Assembly (NCBI GenBank): GCA_043812755.1
Contig: JBDRLV010000042.1
Location: 1-46,301 of the forward strand
Direction: 5' to 3'
DNA length: 46,301 nt
Source: JBDRLV01 sp043812755
GTDB taxonomy: Bacteria > Patescibacteriota > Patescibacteriia > UBA9934 > GWF2-40-263
The notes under the pieces were generated by a model. The model saw only the letters and a program-made list of their open reading frames with translations. It was not told the origin of the DNA and did no database searches. Positions 16,099 through 24,600 of this stretch are shown in pieces; position 1 is the first letter of the stretch; each line of letters begins with the position of its first letter. A program made the position numbers and the translations under genes.

Positions 16099-17490
16099 TC
16101 ATTTTTTATAAACCTCAAAACCTTCTTGCGTATCCTCAACCATAAACCCCTTGTCTTCTATTTGAGCACGCAAATCATCTGATAATTTAAAATTTTTCTC
16201 ATTTCTGGCAACATCGCGTTGCTTTGCAAGGTCAATAATTTCCTTTGGAATATTTGTCTCAATTCCAATGTGTTTGTCCAAATCAAGCCCAAGAATTTTA
16301 TCAAATTTATTAATACTTGTTGATTTTTCCTCTTGTTTTACTTCTTTGTCATGGACCATTTCCCAAATAACTGCTACAGCATTTGGTAAATCTAAATCAT
16401 TGTTTACTGCCTGTAAAAATCTATCTTCATATTTTTCTGCACCCTTTTTACCAGGCTTTGGCCATCTGTTGATAGTTGAATACAAGCGATTCAATGCGTT
16501 TTGTGCAGAATCAAGAGCCTCAAAAGTAAAATTAAGTTTTGTTCTATAGTGTGCTGAAAAAGTAAAATATCTGAATACCAGCGGGTCATAACCTTTCTCA
16601 ATAAGCTGATCAACTGTGTAAAGATTGCCAAGTGATTTGCTCATCTTACCATTATCAACAGTTAAAAAATCGCCATGTATCCAAACATTTGCTTGTAATT
16701 TGTTTTCAGCACCTTGAGTTTGCGCAAGCTCATTTTCATGATGGACAGGAATGTGATCAACACCGCCTGTATGAATATCAAATGGAACACCTAAATATTT
16801 TTGTGACATTGCAGAGCATTCAATAGCCCATCCAGGAAAACCTGTGCCCCATGGAGATTCCCATTCCATTTCACGTTTGCTCTCTTTTGGTGAAAATTTC
16901 CAAAGCGCAAAATCTGATGCGTTCTTTTTATCACCCATGGCAACTCTTGCGCCAGCTTTCTTATCTTCAATCTTTTGACCTGACAATTTCCCATAATCCT
17001 TAAGCTTTGATGAGTCAAAATACACACCGTCGCCAGTAACATATGTATATCCATTCTTCTCAAGCTCTTGAACCATTGCAATCTGCTCAGGAATATGACC
17101 AGTTGCTTTTGGATATTTTTGAGCTTGTAGGATATTTAAACGCTCAAGATCTTTATAAAATTCCTTCTCATAAAACTCAGCAATATCGTACGCTGTTTTA
17201 CCTTCGCGTTTCATGGCAACTATCATTTTATCTTCACCATCATCAGCATCATCAGTTAAATGGCCAACGTCAGTAATATTCATTATCAATGTAACATCCA
17301 AACCATTATAAGAAAGAGTTCTCTTTAATACATCTACAAAAATGTTTGTGCGCATATTTCCAACATGGGCGTACCAATAAACCGTTGGGCCACATGCGTA
17401 AATAGAAACATGCCCCTTTTTGACAGGGGTGAATAATTCTTTCTGTTTTGTAAGTGTGTTGTATAAAAAAATATCAAAAGTATCTTTCAT
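16099..17490 (-). CDS. cysS: Cysteinyl-tRNA synthetase
   Basis: A 463-residue class I aminoacyl-tRNA synthetase that charges tRNA-Cys. The zinc-binding ACGPTVY comes first (about residue 32), then YAHVGNMRT, the HIGH equivalent; CysRS often has HIGN here. ECSAMS and GGVDHIPVHHENE supply the other zinc ligands, and GKMSKSLGN is the KMSKS loop. The length is normal for CysRS. The C-terminal tRNA-binding region is short but complete to the stop. It lies in the leftward core cluster, 28 bases downstream of a small hypothetical gene. Confidence 0.97.
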   Translation of the reverse strand: MKDTFDIFLYNTLTKQKELFTPVKKGHVSIYACGPTVYWYAHVGNMRTNIFVDVLKRTLSYNGLDVTLIMNITDVGHLTDDADDGEDKMIVAMKREGKTAYDIAEFYEKEFYKDLERLNILQAQKYPKATGHIPEQIAMVQELEKNGYTYVTGDGVYFDSSKLKDYGKLSGQKIEDKKAGARVAMGDKKNASDFALWKFSPKESKREMEWESPWGTGFPGWAIECSAMSQKYLGVPFDIHTGGVDHIPVHHENELAQTQGAENKLQANVWIHGDFLTVDNGKMSKSLGNLYTVDQLIEKGYDPLVFRYFTFSAHYRTKLNFTFEALDSAQNALNRLYSTINRWPKPGKKGAEKYEDRFLQAVNNDLDLPNAVAVIWEMVHDKEVKQEEKSTSINKFDKILGLDLDKHIGIETNIPKEIIDLAKQRDVARNEKNFKLSDDLRAQIEDKGFMVEDTQEGFEVYKK

Positions 17491-17518
17491 ATATAATCAA
17501 GATTTTCTCAGTGGAATA

Positions 17519-17848
17519 CTAAACCCAAGTCTTTCTCTCTTCAATACCCTTAAAAGCCTCCTCTCCTAAGTCTTTTCTAAGCCCATGAATCAAATTGTTT
17601 AATTCTGTCATTGCTTGCCTTTTCCCTTTATCATCATTTTCAGCCTCAGCTTTTTGATATTCAGTCCTTCTTTTTTCAAGAGATTTAATAAAATACTTTG
17701 CATCTGGTTCTGTAAATTTGCCTGATTTTAATAGAACATCTTTTAGAACAGATAATTCCACTTCTTGAGTTATGGTTTTTACAACTTCTGAAAAACCATC
17801 TGTTTCCGGTGTAACCGGTATGCGTGAATCTCTATACATATGATTCAT
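17519..17848 (-). CDS. Small conserved hypothetical between ftsL-like gene and cysS
   Basis: A 109-residue soluble, mostly helical protein of unknown function. The sequence is highly charged: SVLKDVLLKSGKF, a KSLEKRRTEYQKAEAE helix that may form a coiled coil, and a C-terminal GLRKDLGEEAFKGIEER. No signal peptide, membrane helix or known catalytic motif is visible. The first ATG (17848) is used here; a second Met three codons on is equally possible, and neither has a strong ribosome site. Its place in the leftward core cluster, with 28 bases to cysS, suggests a shared transcript. Confidence 0.7.
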   Translation of the reverse strand: MNHMYRDSRIPVTPETDGFSEVVKTITQEVELSVLKDVLLKSGKFTEPDAKYFIKSLEKRRTEYQKAEAENDDKGKRQAMTELNNLIHGLRKDLGEEAFKGIEERKTWV

Positions 17849-17961
17849 ACTTTTTAATTATATATCTAACTTTAGCACAAGGTGTGTTTTCTAACAATAA
17901 AAAATAACCGAATGAATACGGATATTCGTTATAAAGAAATTGTCTCATCTTTTCAAAAAAC

Positions 17962-18321
17962 CTATCTATCTTCAGCTAAAGCCAATGACGGTTGTGCTCC
18001 TGCCACATATTTTGGTGTATCTGCTCCTACCATACCAATCATCTTTACGGCTTTTGCTATTGTTTGCACTGATTGTGAATTTTGAGTTTTTATTTCTAGT
18101 TGTTGATTTGCTATTGAAAGCTCATTAATCTTTGTCTCTAACTCCCGTATCTTATATCCTTTTGCTGCAGTTCCGTTCACTTGGACAATGTATGCTGAGC
18201 AAAAAACCAATACCAACCCAAGGGTTACAATATTCAACACAAAACTCTTCTTCATCAAAACGTCCGAAAAACTACGGACATTTTTTGTTGCACCAAACAT
18301 TGTTTGAGAAAAAGGAGACAT
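17962..18321 (-). CDS. ftsL: FtsL-like bitopic division protein
   Basis: A 119-residue protein with a cytosolic N terminus, one membrane helix (about residues 27-48, FVLNIVTLGLVLVFCSAYIV) and an extracytoplasmic coiled coil (RELETKINELSIANQQLEIK). That layout, the small size and the position directly after mraZ and rsmH match FtsL, which forms a complex with FtsB/DivIC and FtsQ at the septum. FtsL sequences diverge strongly, so the call rests on topology and gene order, not on a motif. The usual next gene, the ftsI transpeptidase, is absent; a hypothetical and cysS follow instead. The matching FtsB/DivIC gene is in this window at 44087-44557. Confidence 0.75.
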   Translation of the reverse strand: MSPFSQTMFGATKNVRSFSDVLMKKSFVLNIVTLGLVLVFCSAYIVQVNGTAAKGYKIRELETKINELSIANQQLEIKTQNSQSVQTIAKAVKMIGMVGADTPKYVAGAQPSLALAEDR

Positions 18322-18366
18322 AATTTTTAGACCAATCCAGCTGAGAAGTCTAAAGGGATCAGTTCC

Positions 18367-19239
18367 TTACAGCTTCTCGAGAACGCGGAGTTTTGCGCTC
18401 CTGGATCTTGGATTTATTTTTATTTCTGTTTTAGTTGGAATTATTACGTGCTTGTTGACGATTTTGAAACCTTGTCCATCCTGTTTCTTAAAAAATCGTT
18501 TTACAATACGATCTTCTAATGAATGAAAGGTTATGATGGCTATTCTTCCACCTGGTTTTAACAACTCAATCGCATCTGGAAGAGCTTGCTCTAATTGGCC
18601 CAGTTCATCATTTGTTTCAATACGAAGCGCTTGGAAAACTTGTGTGGCTGGATGAATCCTTCCGAAACGTTTCTTTACCGATTCTACAACCTCTACTAAT
18701 TCATATGTTGTTTCGATTTCTTTATGCTTTCTTGCTTTTGAAATTGCCTGTGCAATGTTTGTTGCCTGTCGTTCTTCACCAAATTTCTGAAAAATATTTG
18801 TTAACTCATCTATAGAATATGTATTAATAATTTGCGCTGCTGTACACCCCTGCGTTGTGTCATAGCGCATGTCTAACGGCCCATCAGCCATGAAAGAAAA
18901 TCCACGTCCATTGTCCTCGACGTGATAAGAAGAGAAACCAATGTCCAGTAATATGCCGTTAACTTTAGAAAATCCATTGTCATATGCGTGGGATTTGATG
19001 TGTGCAAAACTGTCATTAATGAAAGTAATGCGATTTGAATACTTACTTAAATTTTTTTTTGCTGTTTTTAGATTTTCTGAGTCACGCTCGAACGCGAGAA
19101 GCTTGCCACCAGGAAGGGTATGCTCAAGAATTTCTTTTGCATGCCCCCCCTGCCCCACTGTGGCATCAATAAAACTCTCGTTCGAACGTGGACGCAGAAA
19201 TTCAATGACTTCTTCAATGAGAACAGGAATATGTTTCAT
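18367..19239 (-). CDS. rsmH: 16S rRNA (cytosine-1402-N4)-methyltransferase RsmH
   Basis: A 290-residue enzyme (MraW) that methylates N4 of C1402 in the decoding centre of 16S rRNA. The start HIPVLIEEVIEFL, the SAM motif FIDATVGQGGHAKEIL, ILLDIGFSSYHVED, the LDMRYD segment, RIHPATQVFQALRIETNDEL and AIITFHSLEDRIVKRFF are all family signatures. Length is normal. Its ATG overlaps the mraZ stop by four bases, the standard arrangement at the head of a dcw cluster. Confidence 0.97.
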   Translation of the reverse strand: MKHIPVLIEEVIEFLRPRSNESFIDATVGQGGHAKEILEHTLPGGKLLAFERDSENLKTAKKNLSKYSNRITFINDSFAHIKSHAYDNGFSKVNGILLDIGFSSYHVEDNGRGFSFMADGPLDMRYDTTQGCTAAQIINTYSIDELTNIFQKFGEERQATNIAQAISKARKHKEIETTYELVEVVESVKKRFGRIHPATQVFQALRIETNDELGQLEQALPDAIELLKPGGRIAIITFHSLEDRIVKRFFKKQDGQGFKIVNKHVIIPTKTEIKINPRSRSAKLRVLEKL

Positions 19240-19667
19240 ACTCCAAGCTCTCCTAATTTTTCTGCAATGTCGCCAACATCTTTTTCAGTTTTTTCCTTAT
19301 AATCCTCCCATTCTTTTTCATCCCATAGTTCAAGTCTATTATACAAACCTGCTACAACGACACTTTTGTTCATGTGCGCATATTTGCGTAAATATTCAGG
19401 GAGAATGATACGGCCCTGCTTATCAAGCAACACATCCATTGCACCCGCAAGCATGAGACGGGCGAAAGCACGCGTTGTTGATGTCCCCAAGGGCAAACTC
19501 GCTAATTTTTCTGCAAGCTTGTCCCACTCCTTCTTAGGGAACAGGAATAAAGACGTATCAAGACCTCTTGTTACAACAGCCCCTTTGTTCAATTCTGCGC
19601 GAAACTTAACAGGGACGGCAAGGCGTCCTTTTTCATCTATATTATGTTTGTACTCTCCAATAAACAC
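19236..19667 (-). CDS. mraZ: Transcriptional regulator MraZ
   Basis: A 143-residue AbrB-fold DNA-binding protein at the head of the division/cell-wall operon. Both internal repeats of the family are seen: DEKGRLAVPVKFR near residue 11 and DKQGRIILPEYLR near residue 82, each with the DxxGR signature. It starts with GTG. MraZ assembles into a ring and represses its own operon by binding phased GTGG boxes; four such boxes at exact 10-base spacing lie upstream at 19730-19765. It overlaps rsmH by four bases. Confidence 0.95.
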   Translation of the reverse strand: MFIGEYKHNIDEKGRLAVPVKFRAELNKGAVVTRGLDTSLFLFPKKEWDKLAEKLASLPLGTSTTRAFARLMLAGAMDVLLDKQGRIILPEYLRKYAHMNKSVVVAGLYNRLELWDEKEWEDYKEKTEKDVGDIAEKLGELGV

Positions 19668-19729
19668 AGGATTGTGAATTTATGAGAAAAAATATGTATA
19701 AAAATACGGACACCCAGCATTTGCTGAAT

Positions 19730-19765
19730 CCCCACAATTTTCCACCTACAACCATTTTACCCCAC
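19730..19765 (-). promoter_or_regulatory. MraZ operator, four 10-bp-phased boxes
   Basis: On the minus strand GTGG occurs at 19762-19765, 19742-19745 and 19732-19735. A degenerate ATGG lies at 19752-19755, so the box phase is exactly 10 bases. MraZ operators in other bacteria are runs of GTGG-type boxes with about 10-base spacing upstream of mraZ. Confidence 0.8.
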
Positions 19766-19826
19766 GCAACTACACAGGTCAACACATTGCACCATAATTA
19801 TTCTTTACTCAACAAAGCTAAATAAA

Positions 19827-19850
19827 CAAAAAAATCCACAGCATGTGGAT
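19827..19850 (-). terminator. Terminator of the sigma/A2M/MEMO-CapA operon
   Basis: Minus strand ATCCACA-TGC-TGTGGAT followed by seven T. It lies just after the stop codon of the MEMO-CapA gene. Confidence 0.85.
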
Positions 19851-19871
19851 AATTATTTTCTTGTATTTTAT

Positions 19872-21695
19872 TTACCAATGAATTATTGGGGCTGTTGATA
19901 AATCAAAACCAACGCCTGTTGATAATTGATTGATACGCTTGATTGTATCAATACTCTCCCCTGTTATTGCAATTTGTGGAATATTCCCACGAATCCTTAC
20001 TGGATACAACTGCAATGTTCTTATTTCATCCTCAAATCCGATTGAAGCAATAACAGACTCGTTCTGGTTTTTCCCTTCTTGATCAAAAAGAAAATTCCCA
20101 AGTGAATATAAAATAAGACCATCTTGATACTTTTCAATACCTTGTAATACATGTGGATGATGGCCAATGACAATCTTGGCACCTGCATCAATAAGCGCGT
20201 GGGCTATTTCTATTTGCTTTTGTGACTGAGTCTGTTCATATTCTTCACCCCAGTGAACTGATACAATTATTAAATCACTTATTTTGAACACTTCTTCAAT
20301 CTTTTCAACAACCTCATTTAAATCAATTCTGTGACCTACTTCATCAAAAGCAAACATTATTACTTTTTTCCCATTAATCTCTTGCTGTACAAATTCTGAA
20401 CCATTCTCATAATTTCCAATCGTTTGAATCTGATTGTTTTTTAAAATTTCAATTGAATCCTCCCATGCAGAAATTCCATAATCATATGCGTGATTATTTA
20501 TCACTGAAAGATGAGAAAACCCAAGTTGTTTTAATACATCAATCATTTGTGGTCTGGCTTTAAGACAATACAATGAACTGCATTCACCTTCCAAATCGCT
20601 TATCACACTTTCTAAATTTCCAAAAACCAAATCACCTTTTGAAAGCAAAGTACTTAAATTTTCAAACGCACCTGGAACTGGTTGCGCAAATGTTTCCTCA
20701 ACAGCTCTGCCTAGCATTATGTCTCCAACAGCATTAATCACAAAAGAGCCTTCATTCTGTTTGGAACAAAAATAAACCAAGTAACTTGTTCCTAGTTCAT
20801 TAAAATTATTCGTCTGATCAGCGCTGTGTCCTTGCCACTCAAGATGATTATCACATTCATTCTTATTCACGGTCTGAAGATATAAATTCAAAGCAAATGA
20901 CGAATCTATATGATCAGACTTAAAATCATCAATTGCGATTTTGTCCAACTTGTTTATTGCACCAATGGTTTCAATATCTTTAGACTTACTTTGATTATAA
21001 GAAAGGTAATGAGCAAAATCCATACTTGAAATAACCAAAACATTATCTGAAAAATTCGTTTGGATTAATTCAAAAATATTTGTTGCATCTGCACTTCCTA
21101 CATTTGAGTTAGCTATCAAAGGGATAATTTTTACTTTTGGAAAAAATTTTGCAATATATGGCATGTGCACGGAAATACTGTGTTCGTTCTCAAATGCCTC
21201 AGGCTCACTTCTTACAACGCCTGTTGAACTAATTATCTGTACCAATTCATCATGTGTATGCACTTTGCCGTAAATTGTATTCCAGGTTCCAACTGTAGTC
21301 GCGACTTTATTTGAGCTCTGATCTTCGTGGGCTGGGCCGACAATCACAATTACATCTGGATTCGACTGTAAAGCAATTTTCCCCCACATGCTTACCAATT
21401 GATTTGCAACAAGCGTGTGATGCGGCAAAACCGCAGAAATAATTTTCTTTTTTTCTAGCACTTCTTCACTCTTGTAATTTTCAATACTTCTTATCACCAA
21501 ATCAATGCCATCAATTGAATTTGTTTCATAGACCTTTCGATCTAACAATTCAACACTCTTTTCAACATCTGCTGTATCATTTGGATACTTAAGAGCCACG
21601 CGATCAAGCGTGACTCTTGAACATCCTAAAGCAAACAAGAATAGTACAAGTATTATTATTTTATTCTTTGATCGAAATATTCGAAGTCCTGGCAT
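19872..21695 (-). CDS. MEMO-like and CapA-like fusion lipoprotein
   Basis: A 607-residue predicted lipoprotein: basic N terminus, hydrophobic helix and ALGC lipobox (Cys about residue 25). Residues about 80-315 form a MEMO domain (AmmeMemoRadiSam protein B type), with VLPHHTLVA, VIVGPAHEDQSS, ENEHSISVHMPYI and SSMDFAHYL at the conserved metal-site positions. Residues about 320-575 form a CapA/PgsA calcineurin-like phosphoesterase: AVGDIMLGR, GDLVFGNLES, VINNHAYDYG, VSVHWGEE and IVIGHHPHVLQG. CapA proteins act in poly-gamma-glutamate capsule systems. The joint role outside the membrane is unknown. Its first codons overlap the end of the A2M gene by 35 bases, so translation is coupled. Confidence 0.88.
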   Translation of the reverse strand: MPGLRIFRSKNKIIILVLFLFALGCSRVTLDRVALKYPNDTADVEKSVELLDRKVYETNSIDGIDLVIRSIENYKSEEVLEKKKIISAVLPHHTLVANQLVSMWGKIALQSNPDVIVIVGPAHEDQSSNKVATTVGTWNTIYGKVHTHDELVQIISSTGVVRSEPEAFENEHSISVHMPYIAKFFPKVKIIPLIANSNVGSADATNIFELIQTNFSDNVLVISSMDFAHYLSYNQSKSKDIETIGAINKLDKIAIDDFKSDHIDSSFALNLYLQTVNKNECDNHLEWQGHSADQTNNFNELGTSYLVYFCSKQNEGSFVINAVGDIMLGRAVEETFAQPVPGAFENLSTLLSKGDLVFGNLESVISDLEGECSSLYCLKARPQMIDVLKQLGFSHLSVINNHAYDYGISAWEDSIEILKNNQIQTIGNYENGSEFVQQEINGKKVIMFAFDEVGHRIDLNEVVEKIEEVFKISDLIIVSVHWGEEYEQTQSQKQIEIAHALIDAGAKIVIGHHPHVLQGIEKYQDGLILYSLGNFLFDQEGKNQNESVIASIGFEDEIRTLQLYPVRIRGNIPQIAITGESIDTIKRINQLSTGVGFDLSTAPIIHW

Positions 21696-24600
21696 AATTG
21701 AATTGAGTTGGGTCTTTAGAAGATCTAAGTATAGCTGATTCAGCCTTATACTCTCCTGGAGTTACTACACGTGCATAATAGAATAATTGCCCCTTACAAA
21801 CATTATCATACGTATTGCTGTGATAAATATCAAATGATACTTTCTGGCCTTCAGTATTATAAGGGTATCTAATACAATTATAATTTTGAGATGACCCTCT
21901 TGTTCTGCTCCATGTTGTTACAGGCGTTAGGCCAGAAGGCAAGATGTCTGTTAATTGGTAGGTTCCATTTGGTAAAGAATCACTAATTGTATATTTGATT
22001 TCAACTTTAATTAAATCTGATTGGCCAAAAATATTTGTTTGCTGATCGTTTGAATAATAACCCCTTGTTACAGATAGTCTGTTATCAGTATCACTTCCTG
22101 GTGAAGCAACAGGTTCATCATAATTAGCAATTGCTATCACGCTTCCTGACTCAACAACAGGATTCAAATCCTCAAGCTCACTTTGACTTACATCAATACT
22201 TACACAACGACGACCCTTTAACTCAACACTTTCTCTCTTGCCGTTTAGTGAATATGACACGCGTGCTGTTTCGTCTGAAAGTGTTGGCAATGTTTCATGC
22301 AGGAAAACTGCTTTCTCCACAACAAGAAGTGTATTGCCATGTTTTTGTGTTTCAATATAACCATAAAACTCATCTCTTTGCTCTTCTTGCAAACCTCCTG
22401 AAAGAATTGCCATAAGAGCAGTCTGTTCTGCTTTTGTTTCAATATCATCTGCCGAAATAAATCTGTAGCCTGACCCCTTTTCTGATACTTCTACAAGCTC
22501 TCGGTATAAAACGCGTGCATTTTCTAGATCACCTGCAAAGTACAATGCAAGTGCTATCATTAATTTTTCTTCTTGGCCAAGATCATCTCGTTTACTCATC
22601 CACTGGATTTCAGAAAGCACAGGCTCACCTAGGGCTGCAAGACCAGCATAAACCAAAGCCACAGTCTTCACATCTAGTACCCTTCCTGTTTCTTTTTCAT
22701 CATACAAATGCCTATTTAAATATGCGACCATGTCTTTTTCATCAAATGGAGTATCACGCAACATTGCAATTCGCGCTGTTAATTCCAATTCATCCTCAGC
22801 AAAAGGCAAAAGATGAATGCCTTGATCCTGATAATTTTCAACCATAACAGAAATTTCTTGTTTTTCTTCATTAAAATACTCTTCAAGTATTTTTTCTCCC
22901 ATAGCTCTTGATGCAACCTCATCTGCACGAAGTCCTCCCCAGCCTCTTGCCAATCGCATTACATCAGAATAAAACTGCCCTTGCCCACCATTGATAAATT
23001 TTACAGTTGTCCAACCAGTTTCTGCGCCTGCTATTTTTGAACTTGATGATAGATCGTATTCTTGGATGATTGGTGATGTAAGCCATGATTCGACTATCCT
23101 AACCGGCCTTTGAATAATGTCTGAAAAATTTCCGCTCTTACCACTAATCAATATCTCGTAATTTCCTTTTTCAAGTTTTGGAAGATTTACACTGGCAGTT
23201 TCATTTGCTTTTGCAGATGTTTTTAACAATTGTTCTGTACCCACAATTTCTACTTCATATTCAACCAGATCACTTGCGTTTAAATCTGTTCCTGCAGAGC
23301 GAAGTAAAATCACAGGACTGTCCCCAATTAAATACACATCTCTTAATGTTGGTTGAACAAAGAATGGAATTGTGGCATCAATGTTAACATTTTCTACTCC
23401 AGCAAATTTTCTTTGTTTTTCAATTGCCTGAGTTGTTAAACGCCATTGAGTTACATTATCAGGAAGTTTTAATTCAATTTCTGCTTTTCCGTTTGAGCCA
23501 GTCTGAACGGTTTGTACAAACGCTGTATCCTCAAACACACTTCGTACATCTCCGCCACCTCCACCACCTTCAGCACCCATACTTAAAAAAGTAACATCTT
23601 CTCTGCTTACCTGCGTTTTAGTAATACCAGAACTAAGTGACTGATATAAGACTTCAATCGGATTCGGTTCTGATGGATAAATTTTATAATACGCTTCATC
23701 AACAACCTTAACATTCACATCAGCTTTAATAGGATTGTTTTCTCTATCTTTCACAAATACAGAAGCCTTTACATCTTCTCCTGGTTTATACACTGATTTC
23801 TCCAAATTAATTTCAATATCAAGTTTGCGAGAATCAAGCTCTACACCTATATTATATCCTTCGCCTCCCCACCAATAACCATTCCCCTTAATTTTTGCAT
23901 AACCATTACCTGTAAAAAGCACTCCAAATACCTGAATATTTGGAATATCACGCTCCTCAAAATCAAATGTGTATTTTGGTGATTTTGTTATTGCTGTTTC
24001 TTGCACTCCTTGTTGGGCTTGAAAAAATAAGAATGTATCATTTGTCTGGGCCTTGTATTCTTCTTCACCTTGAACAACAGATAAACCAACATTATCTCCA
24101 ACTGCATATCTGGTTGCTTCGTCATTGATACCTGTATCTTCATGAAAACTTAAATCTACTGTTGTGCTTCCACCATTTTTGGGGAGATTATTTCTCCACA
24201 CATAAGCGCTTGTTGAATAATTTTTCCCAAACTCATCACGTGCATCAAGATAGACTCTATAATGAGCCTCTGGATTTGATGCTTCAAAACTATACTGAGC
24301 CTTACCATATGCATCTGTTGTTAAACTAAATTCTCCGACATTTGTTTCCTCACGAACATATCGATACTGTTTTACTGTGTATTTTCGAATAAAATCATAA
24401 ACACTACCAGTCTCTTCTTTTCTGTACACTATTTGTTGAATTCGTCCTGTAACAAGTTGATTTCCGCGTGGTACAGGTGCAAAATCATCTGCTAAATAAG
24501 ACATAGACGGAACAATTGATTTGGTTGATATATCTACAGTTGCCTGAGATTCCTTTAACTCTGCTTCTGCACCAATATATACTCTTGTGTCAAAAACTTT

